DNA of 64,000 nt, from the NCBI GenBank assembly GCA_903913285.1, contig CAIWKO010000010.1, positions 170,790-234,789 on the forward strand. Direction: 5' to 3'. A model generated the notes under the pieces. It worked only from the letters and a program-made list of their open reading frames with translations, did not search any database and was not told the DNA's origin. Both the position numbers and the translations under genes were made by a program. Source of the DNA: an uncultured Bacteroidales bacterium. GTDB lineage: Bacteria > Bacteroidota > Bacteroidia > Bacteroidales > CAIWKO01. Below, in pieces: positions 10,475-20,380 of the stretch. Position 1 is the first letter of the stretch. Every line of letters begins with the position of its first letter.

Positions 10475-11092
10475 ATGAGAAATAAACGTCCGATTATCAA
10501 TTATTCGCGCATATCAGTCGAAGAATTCATTCTGACTTGCCGTGTTATAATCCAGAAAATGACTACTAATCTCTATTTTCCGGATCCCAACCCCACTTTA
10601 GCAGAGATCATTATGCTGACCGATGATCTGGAACAAAAAGATATAGAAGCAAAAGACGGAGGAAGACTTGCAAAATCGCTGATGCAAACCGCACGTAAAC
10701 TGCTTGAATTAAAAATCCGCAGTCTGGGATTGTATGTTGACAGAACTTCGGAAGGAGATGAAAATATGATGGTTAGCAGTGGATTTCCTTTAACAAAAGA
10801 TCATAATCCGCGTATCCGCAGAAACTTTTGGGTGAAGCGAAGCGGACAGTACGGTGAAATAAAGGCTGGATGTGCCAGAATTCCCAAATCTAAAGCTTAT
10901 TTGTGGCAATATTTTATTGGTCAGATGCCTCCGGAAGATGGAAAATTGTGGATTTTGGCCAACGCTACCACACAGATCAAAACAACCATAGATAACTTTT
11001 CGGAAGGCGACAAAGTGTGGGTGCGCTGTTGCGGCGTATCACACGAAGGTATGACGGCATGGCGCGAACCTATATCCATCATCGTTGGATAA
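10475..11092 (+). CDS. Conserved hypothetical protein
   Basis: 205 aa ORF with good context; C-terminal half resembles a Bacteroidota fibronectin-like hypothetical. Confidence 0.7.
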   Translation: MRNKRPIINYSRISVEEFILTCRVIIQKMTTNLYFPDPNPTLAEIIMLTDDLEQKDIEAKDGGRLAKSLMQTARKLLELKIRSLGLYVDRTSEGDENMMVSSGFPLTKDHNPRIRRNFWVKRSGQYGEIKAGCARIPKSKAYLWQYFIGQMPPEDGKLWILANATTQIKTTIDNFSEGDKVWVRCCGVSHEGMTAWREPISIIVG

Positions 11093-11198
11093 ACATCACA
11101 TCAAAAAAAATTGCTCAGGTTTTATTTCCGAAACCAAATAATTGCTATTTTTACATCTGATAACCAAAGATTTTCGAAACAATAAAAAAACAAAACCC

Positions 11199-11504
11199 AT
11201 GAGCCTGTTAAAAGGAAATACCGAAGCAGAAGCAAAAAGAGCAGTTGAAATGCTTCATGTTTTTGCAAACACCAAATGTAACAAAATCATTAAAGTTCTT
11301 CTGGAAAACGGAACATTAAGTGTGTTACCCATAGTCGAAAAAGCTGGTTTACTGCAACCCGAAACTTCGTATTATTTAATACTCATGCTTGGCCACGGTA
11401 TCGTGATCAAAAAAAGAGTCGGCAAAAAAAGCATGTATACGCTCAATACCGCGAGACTCGAAAAAGTGTTAGCCGCAGTTGATAAACTGTTGGACGAAAA
11501 ATAA
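11199..11504 (+). CDS. Small winged-helix (ArsR-like) transcriptional regulator
   Basis: MSLLKGNTEAEAKRAVEMLHVFANTKCNKIIKVLLENGTLSVLPIVEKAGLLQPETSYYLILMLGHGIVIKKRVGKKSMYTLN: HTH plus wing. ATG at 11199 preferred over the ORF-track start at 11142. Confidence 0.7.
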   Translation: MSLLKGNTEAEAKRAVEMLHVFANTKCNKIIKVLLENGTLSVLPIVEKAGLLQPETSYYLILMLGHGIVIKKRVGKKSMYTLNTARLEKVLAAVDKLLDEK

Positions 11505-11576
11505 ATTTTGACTTCTTACTTCTGAATTCTCTTTTGGCTTTCTAAATTTTGTGAATTTGAAAGAAAAACAAAACCA

Positions 11577-12104
11577 ATGAAAAAACTTATTCTGATTCTG
11601 GCCCTGTTATGTGTATCGATAGCAACATTTGGCCAAGCAAAAGCACAAGCCAGAGGCATGATCTGGAAACCAAACAGCTATTGCGACTTTTCGTCCGGTT
11701 GGAGCATACCCTGCCAGGTTTTTTGCCGCGATTGCTACTGGAACACCGTAATGTGTGAAGATATAGCCAAAAAAGGAAGCTTCACGGGAGTGCATGTGGT
11801 GTTTAAAACCATGTCGGATACCACTTTCGAATTGACCAGCCATTTTAAGAACATAAGCCTGATAACAAAAAGTGGAAAAACAGTGCATCCTTATGCCATA
11901 TTGTGGCACAACTATGAAATGGATCCGAAAACAGAAGATGAGGTGGATAAAATAAGTTTCATGATCAGCAAGTTCCGCACCAAAAGCTATCGCGTCACCA
12001 TCAAACCAAAGACTGCTTACGATTTGATATTCCTTTTTAAAGAAGCCGCAACGGGCGATGTTGTTATTTTAGGCGATTTCTTTAAGGCGGAGATCAGCAA
12101 ATAA
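11577..12104 (+). CDS. Hypothetical secreted protein
   Basis: Signal MKKLILILALLCVSIATFGQAKAQA. Confidence 0.7.
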   Translation: MKKLILILALLCVSIATFGQAKAQARGMIWKPNSYCDFSSGWSIPCQVFCRDCYWNTVMCEDIAKKGSFTGVHVVFKTMSDTTFELTSHFKNISLITKSGKTVHPYAILWHNYEMDPKTEDEVDKISFMISKFRTKSYRVTIKPKTAYDLIFLFKEAATGDVVILGDFFKAEISK

Positions 12105-12110
12105 TATCTG

Positions 12111-12587
12111 ATGATAAAGATCTTCGACAATATCCGCATCATCGTCGTGTGCGTGGCGTTTTATTTTGGCTATAGCATAGGTTTCCGCCACGGTTTCGAC
12201 CCCATCGCGCAATTGCATTTTATGATACCCGTTATTATAGAGGCTGTTGCCGGAATATCGGGTTTGGAGGGACTATTGTTCGCCGACCAAACGGCCGCGG
12301 CCAAAGGTTTCGAAAGCGGAAGCAACTATCAGCGGCAGTCGGCCATTGCGTTGTTGTCGTATGCAGTGGTGGCGGTTTTTGTTTATTTTATCGATTGGGG
12401 CCTCAAAGCCGAGCTTACCATTTTATTCGTATTTATGTTCTTTTTTACGTTTTCGGCTGTTAACCATGCCGCCGACGCCATCAAAAACAAGAACTACAAA
12501 TGGCAAAACATCAACCGGCCTTTTCTCACGTTGTTTTTGATAGCCGGATTGATCTACCCCGTGGTGATGGCGCTGAAAACGCTTTGA
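12111..12587 (+). CDS. Hypothetical membrane protein
   Basis: Four hydrophobic segments; tightly follows the upstream gene. Confidence 0.7.
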   Translation: MIKIFDNIRIIVVCVAFYFGYSIGFRHGFDPIAQLHFMIPVIIEAVAGISGLEGLLFADQTAAAKGFESGSNYQRQSAIALLSYAVVAVFVYFIDWGLKAELTILFVFMFFFTFSAVNHAADAIKNKNYKWQNINRPFLTLFLIAGLIYPVVMALKTL

Positions 12588-12620
12588 GGAATATAACAAT
12601 CTGAATTCTGAAAATAAAAA

Positions 12621-12647
12621 AAGGCCTGCTATTTCATAGCTGGCCTT
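12621..12647 (-). terminator. Terminator hairpin between convergent genes
   Basis: AAGGCCTGCTATTTCATAGCTGGCCTT with one mismatch; T-tract on the minus strand. Confidence 0.7.
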
Positions 12648-12690
12648 ATATATTATACGCATTCAAAATGTGTTAGAAACTTAATATGCT

Positions 12691-13551
12691 TTAAAACTTA
12701 CGGATGGCTCGAACGTGTGATAACACGCTTTTATCCGACGGTCCAATTACACTACTGGTTAGGTCAATACGATATGCGGTATTACTACTGATTTCAGTTG
12801 ATGACCAATAGTAATCATTAGCAATACCACTAAGCACAGATTTATGAAGGTATAATTCTAATATTTCATTATAATCTGGTAAATACCAATCGCTATATCC
12901 TCCTGAAACCAAATCATAACATAATTTTGCTGCATAATTTCCTGCTCCCTGAGCGTAAACTATTGAGTCTGTATTTATATTTCCTGTACCAAATATTTGG
13001 TTGTAAGCTCCCGGTATAACCATATAGCTGCCATTATACCACTGTATCCCCGTACTTTGATCAGCGGGTGCAGCTATCAATCCGTGTGTTTCCCCCGGTA
13101 TATACATTGGATCGCCTGTTTGATACAGGTAATATATCGTGCCTCCCTGATAATTATCACCAATTATTGCTGTAGCAGTTGTAAACGATAGGGTACTACC
13201 GTATCCTGTACCGTTACTATTGGTTGCATAAGCCCTGATATAATATGTGGTAGTGGCATTTAACCCTGTAATGGCGCTCGTAAAATTATCTGCACCGCTT
13301 CCGTCTGTTGTTTTGCTGTCGGCTATGGTTGGAGTGGCGCCCGTGCTCCAGCAAACTCCTTTTGCAGTTATTGCCGAACCTCCATCGCTTGCTATTGTTC
13401 CGCCACTTGCAGCCTGGGTATATGTGATACCCGATACAGCAACTGTTTCTACGGTCGGCACCTTATCTTTTTTCTTACAACTGTTTGTAACTATCAATGC
13501 CAACCCCATTATCATGAGTGCATAAATAAATGGTCTGTTTTTCTTTTTCAT
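12691..13551 (-). CDS. Lipoprotein with FN3-like region and DUF1566/Lcl-type C-terminal domain
   Basis: Lipobox-like ALIVTNSCKKK; TTYYIRAYATNSNGTGYGSTLSFTT; YSDWYLPDYNEILELY...YYWSSTEISSNTAY. Confidence 0.8.
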   Translation of the reverse strand: MKKKNRPFIYALMIMGLALIVTNSCKKKDKVPTVETVAVSGITYTQAASGGTIASDGGSAITAKGVCWSTGATPTIADSKTTDGSGADNFTSAITGLNATTTYYIRAYATNSNGTGYGSTLSFTTATAIIGDNYQGGTIYYLYQTGDPMYIPGETHGLIAAPADQSTGIQWYNGSYMVIPGAYNQIFGTGNINTDSIVYAQGAGNYAAKLCYDLVSGGYSDWYLPDYNEILELYLHKSVLSGIANDYYWSSTEISSNTAYRIDLTSSVIGPSDKSVLSHVRAIRKF

Positions 13552-13682
13552 AATTTTAATTTTTAAAAAATCACACTACTAAAGTACAATTAATATTATT
13601 ACAAATTAAAAAATTAAAAGAAAATAAAAAACTTTATAAACCTGCACGTCCGACAGACTTTCAACTAATTACTTTAGGCACT

Positions 13683-14621
13683 TCATTGATTAACTATCGG
13701 CTTTTCCTCCACATCATCGCATAAAAGCGTATCGGATAATTTGCCGCTTTTGGTATCTTTTACCAGCCAAAACGAAACCAGAAAAGCTTTGGCAGCATCG
13801 GGTTCGTCATTTTTCACGCATACGATATTCACTTCCAGCGACGAACGGTCGGCCTTTATATACGATTTCGATGTTTCGTCCCATTCAACCGGGCTGTTGT
13901 GTGCCCAGTCTTCGCTCACCAGAAACACCTTGCTGACACTATATTTTTTGCATTCTTTTTCAAACAGGCTTTTTACTTTTGCCTCCAGGGTATCTTTGTC
14001 GGCGCCTTTATAAATGTCGGGCAGGGGTTTAAATGGCTTCAGCGCAGGCAAAAGGGCACGGGTTTCGTTTTTCAGGTTTCGCAGGCTTGCTTTGCAAACG
14101 TCAATATGGTTCATTATCCTACCGACAGCTGTATCGTTTTCGCCTTTCATCATTTTCATCATGCCGAGGGCAACCCGGGCATCGGTGAGTTTGTTATTCG
14201 CTGCAGCCCAGTTTGGCGAAGCAATAGTGTCGGGGTTTTCTTTCAGTTTCTTTGCTTTTTTGGCATCGGTCAGAGCGTCGTTTATATCTGCATCGGCCAT
14301 AGAAGATATCTGATTTACCGGAAACTTCGAACCGAGGAAGTTCAACACATCTTTGATACGACTTTCGGCATTCGTGAGTTCGTTTGCCAGACTGTCGTTC
14401 GGGTTTTTCGTAAAGTCGTCAGCATATTTCTGCCTGAGCGCCACGATAATATTTACCGAAAGAACCATATCGTGCATCTGTTTTATCAGCTCATCCTTTT
14501 CGCCTGTTGTGGCATATTGCTTCGATATCTGCCGCACACCCTGAAGGTCAATTGGCTTTTGTGCCATAGCATTTGCTGCCAGCAGCAGCATTAAAGTTGA
14601 AATTATGAATGTTTTTTTCAT
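13683..14621 (-). CDS. Hypothetical secreted protein, translated independently or as the C-terminal part of ORF 13683-15119
   Basis: Internal ATG at 14621 starts MKKTFIISTLMLLLAANAMAQ, a classical signal peptide in the same frame as the upstream domain. Confidence 0.7.
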   Translation of the reverse strand: MKKTFIISTLMLLLAANAMAQKPIDLQGVRQISKQYATTGEKDELIKQMHDMVLSVNIIVALRQKYADDFTKNPNDSLANELTNAESRIKDVLNFLGSKFPVNQISSMADADINDALTDAKKAKKLKENPDTIASPNWAAANNKLTDARVALGMMKMMKGENDTAVGRIMNHIDVCKASLRNLKNETRALLPALKPFKPLPDIYKGADKDTLEAKVKSLFEKECKKYSVSKVFLVSEDWAHNSPVEWDETSKSYIKADRSSLEVNIVCVKNDEPDAAKAFLVSFWLVKDTKSGKLSDTLLCDDVEEKPIVNQ

Positions 14622-15119
14622 CGTTGATTTATTTGTTGTTTGTCGTTTGTTGTTTTTGTTGAGTCGTTTGATGTTTGTTGTTGAGTTGGGGTTCATCACT
14701 TCCCATTTCTCAACTGCGCCTTCAATAACTTCAAAAAGCGTATGACTATCAAAATCCTTCAGGGTTTTCAGATCGTCATACCGTTTCGCATCGCGGGTTT
14801 TTAGTTTCTGCAGCAGATGTTGTGCCTCATACTTCATTTGTCCTTTGGTTACGCTTAGGCGATTCGGTTTAAACTCCTGCCCTATCTTTGTTTTATCGAA
14901 ATGATAATTTCGGGCAGATGCTTCATTCCATAGTTCCATCAGATATTGATTAACAGCATCGGGCGGTCGTTCACATTGTTTAAACCGCAGCAGTTGCGGA
15001 TGCTCTTTATAGCCTTTGGTGTTGCCTTCCAAAACCTTTTTAGCCAGCAGCGTTTCGCGCCACACGGCAAGCAAGCCTTTTGTATCAAGATATTTCGGAT
15101 GCAACGACCAGATTCTCAT
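14622..15119 (-). CDS. Pyrimidine-dimer DNA glycosylase (T4 endonuclease V-like) domain; no stop codon before the next gene
   Basis: MRIWSLHPKYLDTKGLLAVWRETLLAKKVLEGNTKGYKEHPQLLRF...LLQKLKTRDAKRYDDLKT. Confidence 0.7.
14633..14688. repeat. Heptanucleotide tandem array at the junction of two in-frame fused genes
   Basis: TTGTTGT TTGTCGT TTGTTGT TTTTGTT GAGTCGT TTGATGT TTGTTGT TGAGTTG. Confidence 0.7.
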
Positions 15120-15212
15120 TTATTCTTTGATTCTAAAAAAATTGCCACGAATTCACAGAATACCTGAACTGAGAATCGGTGGCAACTTTAGCTTACTTTA
15201 GGCACTTCAAAC

Positions 15213-16442
15213 TTATTTGGTTGAATACAACTCAATGATCTTCAAAATAACTGCAGTGGCTCTTTCCATCGATTCAACGGGCACGTATTCGAACTTGCCG
15301 TGGAAATTATGTCCGCCTGCAAAGATGTTCGGACATGGCAAACCCATATACGACAAACGTGCGCCATCGGTGCCGCCTCTTATCGGAACCACCACGGGTG
15401 CAATACCCAGTTCTTCCATAGCCTGTTTGGCTGTTTCAACCACATGGAACACGGGCAATACCTGTTGTTTCATATTAAAATACTGGTCTTTCAGTTCGAG
15501 TTTCAGCACATCTTCGCCATAACGTTTGTTCATATACTCCACAACATGGGTGATGAATTTTTTCTTGTGTTCGAACTTTTCTTTGTCGTGGTCGCGGATG
15601 ATGTATTGCAGCATAGCATTTTCAACCGTTCCTTCCATTTTCACCAGATGATAGAAACCTTCGTAGCCTTCGGTATGTTCGGGACGTTGATGCACGGGTA
15701 ACATAGCATTCATTTCCATGGCGATCAGCATAGCGTTGAGCATTTTATCTTTGGCATAACCGGGATGTATGTTGCGGCCCTGAACAAATATCTTGGCTCC
15801 GGCAGCGTTAAAGTTTTCATATTCCAGTTCCCCTATTCCGCCGCCGTCGAGGGTATAAGCAAACTCGGCATCGAATTTCTTTACATCAAAAAAGTCGACT
15901 CCGCGGCCTATTTCTTCATCGGGAGTGAAACCAACTTTAATGGTTCCATGTTTTACTTCGGGATGATGCACCAGATATTCCATGGCAGTCATAATTTCGG
16001 CGATACCTGCCTTATCGTCGGCTCCCAAAAGGGTGTTTCCGTCAGTGGTGATCAGCGTGTTGCCGATATATTCTTTCAGTTCGGGAAATTCGGTGGTGGT
16101 GAGCACCAGATTCTTCTCTTTGTTTATCACGATATCGTCGCCATAATAGTCACGGACGAAATTAGGATTTTCAACGGCGCCGGGCATATCGGGACTTGTA
16201 TCCATATGAGCGATAAAGCCAATGGTAGGGATCTTTTTGTCGGTATTTGCAGGCAGTGTTGCCATCAAATAGCATTTATCATCCAGCGAAATGTCTTTCA
16301 GTCCGAGTGATTCCAGTTCCTGTTTCAGCACTTTGGCCAGGTTGAATTGTTTTTCGGTGCTGGGAGTTGTTTCGGAGTTTTCGTCCGATTGAGTGTCAAT
16401 TTTTATGTAACGTAAAAAACGTTCTAAAACTTTTTCTTTCAT
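15213..16442 (-). CDS. pepT: Peptidase T (tripeptide aminopeptidase)
   Basis: ERFLRYIKIDTQSDENSETTPST, GFIAHMDTSPD, GADDKAGIAEIMTAMEYL, RGGTDGARLSYMGLPCPNIFAGG; start MKEKVLERF at 16442 preferred. Confidence 0.92.
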   Translation of the reverse strand: MKEKVLERFLRYIKIDTQSDENSETTPSTEKQFNLAKVLKQELESLGLKDISLDDKCYLMATLPANTDKKIPTIGFIAHMDTSPDMPGAVENPNFVRDYYGDDIVINKEKNLVLTTTEFPELKEYIGNTLITTDGNTLLGADDKAGIAEIMTAMEYLVHHPEVKHGTIKVGFTPDEEIGRGVDFFDVKKFDAEFAYTLDGGGIGELEYENFNAAGAKIFVQGRNIHPGYAKDKMLNAMLIAMEMNAMLPVHQRPEHTEGYEGFYHLVKMEGTVENAMLQYIIRDHDKEKFEHKKKFITHVVEYMNKRYGEDVLKLELKDQYFNMKQQVLPVFHVVETAKQAMEELGIAPVVVPIRGGTDGARLSYMGLPCPNIFAGGHNFHGKFEYVPVESMERATAVILKIIELYSTK

Positions 16443-16488
16443 ATTTCTATTGTTTTTTTTATTTCCATTCAAATATTATTTAATATAA

Positions 16489-16635
16489 TGTCGTGCCTAC
16501 GGCACTTTTTTATTCTTATTCTGATTTATTACTACCATAATTTCGTACCTACGATACTTATATCAGCCTCGTTAGAGGCGACATTTTGGTAGAAATATCG
16601 ATAAATACATAAACAAGCCCCGTAGGGGCGACATT
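16489..16635. repeat. Cluster of four REP-like hairpin units, two inverted relative to two
   Basis: GTGCCTACGGCAC (16493), GTACCTACGATAC (16545), GCCTCGTTAGAGGCGACATTTTGGTAG (16566), GCCCCGTAGGGGCGACATT (16617); the first two carry the CGACAT and TGGTAG tails on the opposite strand. Confidence 0.75.
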
Positions 16636-16745
16636 ATAAACAACCTGATAATCTCGTTATTCATAAAATCTGTTATATTAATCGATCTCCAATGTTTATA
16701 ATAAAAAAGGAAAGGAATAATTGCTTACCCCTTCCCTGTTAAATG

Positions 16746-18761
16746 TTAATCATTTTCTTTTGCGCGGAACGATTCCCAGATAAAATAGGCTATCAATCCG
16801 ATGAAGGCAACAAATGCAAGTATTTCGGCTATTGCAGTTCCGTTTGCAATTTTATCCCAATGAACCAAGGTCATAGAGTTTTCGTTGCCTGTGAAGAACA
16901 ACACTATGGCTCCGAACACACCAAACAAAGCAGCACCCGCAATGAAACCCGAAGCAATTAAAATACCCCGGTTCGAACGGGCTATATTGAGTTTTTCGTT
17001 CTTGGTGCTCTTGTTGAACCAATGATTGAGCAAACCACCAACTACCAGCGGAGTGTTGAGAGGTAGAGGAATGAACATCCCCAAAGCAAATGCAAGCGGA
17101 GATATTTTCAACCAGTTTAGCAAAATAGAAATAACAGCACCCACCGAAAGCAATACCCAGCTAACGCCGCTTCCCGACATCAACGGTTCGATGATGGCAG
17201 CCATAGCATTTGCCTGTGGAGCCGTCATAGGATTGGGATGACCCGGAGTTTGAACAAAACCAAACACCTGGTTCAGCACATAAATAACAATACCCACGGT
17301 AGCCGCCGATACTATGGTTCCCAGAAATTTAAACGACTCCTGTTTGGCAGGAGTTGAACCAAGCCAGTAGCCTACTTTTAAGTCGGTGATAAAACCGCCC
17401 GCCATCGAAAGAGCCGTACAAACAACACCTCCAATTATCAATGAACTAACCATTCCCTGCCAGCCTTTCAAACCAACAGCAACCAATACAACTGAAGAAA
17501 GGATCAAGGTCATAAGGGTCATTCCGGATACGGGGTTCGAACCCACAATGGCGATAGCATTAGCTGCAACAGTCGTAAATAAAAATGCGATGATCAAAAT
17601 GGTAACCAAAGCCACCAATGCCTGAACCAAAGTGATGTGAACGCCGAAGATCAGGAAAATAAATACTGCAGCCAAAGTTAACAGTATGAAAAGCATCACG
17701 AACGACATTTTAATGTCTTTTTGTGTTCTTTCCACTTTCACGCCTGCCTGAGCTTTATTGCCTACACCAACAGCGAGTTTAAAAGCACTTGCAATAACAC
17801 CCGACGACTTGATGATGCCGATGATGCCTGCCATAGCAATAGCACCGATACCGATCGGACGGACATATAATTTAAAGATCATTTCAGGAGTCAGGTCGAT
17901 AAAAGGATTCACACCTCCGTTGGCTGCAACAATGTTTCCGATTTCGTTCACCAAAGGAACGAACACGAACCACGACAGCAACGAACCCACTGCAATGATG
18001 AGCGAATAGCGCAATCCCACCAGATAACCAAAACTGAATATCAGAGAACTTACATTGAACTTGAACACCATTTTTACTTTATCGGCAAGGGCAGTTCCAT
18101 AAGGTAACACTCTTGAAGAAAATTCTTCGCCCCAGAGTTTCAAATACGTGAAAGCAAAATCGAACAACCCGCCTATCAAACCACTGATTACTAATAAACG
18201 TGCCTGTGTGCCGCCTTTTTCACCTGTCATCAGGATCTCGGTTGTTGCAGTTGCTTCAGGGAAGGGTAATTTGCCGTGCATATCTTTCACAAAATACTTA
18301 CGGAACGGTATCAGGAACAAGATGCCTAAGAAACCTCCCAATAAGGACGAGAAAAATATCTGCCAGAAATTCACCTGAATTTCGGGATATTTAAACTGCA
18401 GGATGTATAATCCGGGAATCGTGAAAACTGCTCCTGCCACGATAACTCCCGAGCTGGCTCCTATGGATTGGATAATTACATTCTGTCCCAGCGCATTCTT
18501 TTTGCGGACGGCAGCCGAAGCTCCCACAGCAATAATTGAAATAGGAATAGCAGCTTCGAACACCTGTCCTATTTTCAATCCCGAATAGGCTGCAGCAGCA
18601 GAAAATATCACTGCCATCAGCAAACCCATCACCAACGACCAGGTGGTTACTTCAGGAAAAATTTTGTTTGCAGGCATCACAGGGATATACTCTTCGCCTG
18701 GTTTCAATTCGCGATACGCGTTTTCCGGTAAATTTTTTATTTCTTGTTCTTGTTCCGACAT
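16746..18761 (-). CDS. OPT-family oligopeptide transporter
   Basis: 671 aa; Y-R-E-L-PGEEYIPVMPANKIFPEVTTWSLVMGLLMAVIFSAAAAYSGLKIGQVFEAAIPISI is typical of the family. Confidence 0.9.
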   Translation of the reverse strand: MSEQEQEIKNLPENAYRELKPGEEYIPVMPANKIFPEVTTWSLVMGLLMAVIFSAAAAYSGLKIGQVFEAAIPISIIAVGASAAVRKKNALGQNVIIQSIGASSGVIVAGAVFTIPGLYILQFKYPEIQVNFWQIFFSSLLGGFLGILFLIPFRKYFVKDMHGKLPFPEATATTEILMTGEKGGTQARLLVISGLIGGLFDFAFTYLKLWGEEFSSRVLPYGTALADKVKMVFKFNVSSLIFSFGYLVGLRYSLIIAVGSLLSWFVFVPLVNEIGNIVAANGGVNPFIDLTPEMIFKLYVRPIGIGAIAMAGIIGIIKSSGVIASAFKLAVGVGNKAQAGVKVERTQKDIKMSFVMLFILLTLAAVFIFLIFGVHITLVQALVALVTILIIAFLFTTVAANAIAIVGSNPVSGMTLMTLILSSVVLVAVGLKGWQGMVSSLIIGGVVCTALSMAGGFITDLKVGYWLGSTPAKQESFKFLGTIVSAATVGIVIYVLNQVFGFVQTPGHPNPMTAPQANAMAAIIEPLMSGSGVSWVLLSVGAVISILLNWLKISPLAFALGMFIPLPLNTPLVVGGLLNHWFNKSTKNEKLNIARSNRGILIASGFIAGAALFGVFGAIVLFFTGNENSMTLVHWDKIANGTAIAEILAFVAFIGLIAYFIWESFRAKEND

Positions 18762-18778
18762 GTGTCCTCCTTTTTAAT

Positions 18779-20344
18779 TTATTTCTGGTTTTTAATTCTA
18801 TTCAGTTCTTGCAGTATTTTTGATCTTGTGGTTCGATGTTTTAGCAACAAATAAGTGATGACTAACAACACTACAAATGTAATTCCCCAGCCGATAATAA
18901 CAAGGTAAAAATACGAATTATCGCTTGTGGCAGTTTTAACTGCTTGTGATTCCAGCAGATCAGGATCCACCTTGGCAGCATTTATCAACGAATCGGTGGT
19001 ACTGCCTTCGGGGGTTAATCCTTCCGATTCTTTCATCAGCGAATCGACCAGCAACGAATGTTTTTTACTATATATAAGCGAATTTTTTACATCATTCAGT
19101 TTGTTATAATCATTGGCAAGGCTTTGATAACAATGCGCCAAAAGCGGGCGTGCATTCACCTCTTCTGCAAATTCCATGCTGTTCAAAAAATACGGTATCG
19201 CTTTTTCATATTCCCCTTTTTTCTCCAGATCATCACCTTTATCGTATAAGATATCCGCCACCTTTAGGGTGTTGCCAAGCCCTATCTCCAGATTGATGGC
19301 TTTAAAAAAATAATTATCAGCCTGAACCGTATCACCATAAAATTCCATGATATCCGACATCAAAAAACTTGTGGATGCAATACCTTGCTTATCATCCAGT
19401 TTCCTGCGTATCAACAAAGCATTCTTTCCAAAATACAAGGCATTAGAATAATCGTCTATCGATAAATACAGCCGTGCTAAATCGTGCAGGGTAAGGGCAA
19501 TTCGGTTCTGGTTTCCGGTCTTAACAAAGATCATCAGGGCAAAGCGATAATTTTTAAGGCCTTCGGCATAGTTTTCCGTTTCCTGATAAGCCGCTCCAAT
19601 GTTCAACAAACATTCGGCAACACCGTCGTAATCTTTAAATTTGTATTCCATCACCAACGATTGCCGGTAATAGTCCACTGCTTTAGAATAGCTTCCCTGC
19701 AAGTGATACACCTCACCTATATTGTTCAGGGTGCTGGCCTCACCTTCTTCATCGTTCATCTGTTTATCAATTTCGAGGCTCTGTTGATAGTATTGCAGGG
19801 CTGTTTTATAGTTTCCGAGGTCGTTATATATAAGTCCCAGATTATTCACGCAGCTTGATATCCCTTTTTTGTCTTTGAGTTTCGTATAAATAGCCAGCGA
19901 ACGTTGATAATGATCAATAGCTTCGTCATTTTCACCCATAAAATAATGAACGATGCCCGTATTTTTCAACGCCAGAGCCATCTGTGAAGAGTCGTTAAGA
20001 GTTACTGCCAGATCATAGGCCTGCAACGAATATTTCAAAGCTTTTTCGGGATCGGTATTCCACAGTTGTTTGGTAAGTTCGTTTAAAAGTTCTGCTTTCT
20101 TCACCCCGGTGGCTTTCACCAGTTCTTTATTCAAACTATCCACTGTATTTATAGCAAGAACCTGATTCGTAAAACCAAAACAAGCAAACACGAACATGCC
20201 AATTAGTGCAGGTTTGATAAATCTTTTAGGGATGGGGAATTGTTCGGTTTTCACAAACCAAATATAGACAAAAATTATCATCCGGGTAATTTCAGCTAAA
20301 TTTTTTGTTCGGATACTCACGCATAGATCATGGCAATCATGCAT
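18779..20344 (-). CDS. Tetratricopeptide-repeat protein with C-terminal transmembrane segment
   Basis: Repeated TPRs (ALKNTGIVHYFMGENDEAIDHYQRSLAIYTKLKD, CVNNLGLIYNDLGNYKTALQYYQQSLEI...); exact start uncertain. Confidence 0.85.
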   Translation of the reverse strand: MHDCHDLCVSIRTKNLAEITRMIIFVYIWFVKTEQFPIPKRFIKPALIGMFVFACFGFTNQVLAINTVDSLNKELVKATGVKKAELLNELTKQLWNTDPEKALKYSLQAYDLAVTLNDSSQMALALKNTGIVHYFMGENDEAIDHYQRSLAIYTKLKDKKGISSCVNNLGLIYNDLGNYKTALQYYQQSLEIDKQMNDEEGEASTLNNIGEVYHLQGSYSKAVDYYRQSLVMEYKFKDYDGVAECLLNIGAAYQETENYAEGLKNYRFALMIFVKTGNQNRIALTLHDLARLYLSIDDYSNALYFGKNALLIRRKLDDKQGIASTSFLMSDIMEFYGDTVQADNYFFKAINLEIGLGNTLKVADILYDKGDDLEKKGEYEKAIPYFLNSMEFAEEVNARPLLAHCYQSLANDYNKLNDVKNSLIYSKKHSLLVDSLMKESEGLTPEGSTTDSLINAAKVDPDLLESQAVKTATSDNSYFYLVIIGWGITFVVLLVITYLLLKHRTTRSKILQELNRIKNQK

Positions 20345-20358
20345 TCATCTTAAAAATG

Positions 20359-20367
20359 TACCTTTGC
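20359..20367 (+). promoter_or_regulatory. Bacteroidota-type -7 element (TAnnTTTG) upstream of the CapA-like gene
   Basis: TACCTTTGC just upstream of ATG 20381. Confidence 0.5.
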
Positions 20368-20380
20368 AAAAAACATTGTC

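Noticed and set aside
13899-14594. ORF 13899-14594 (+) opposite the secreted protein gene
   Set aside because: Antisense shadow ORF; the minus strand has a signal peptide and plausible protein.
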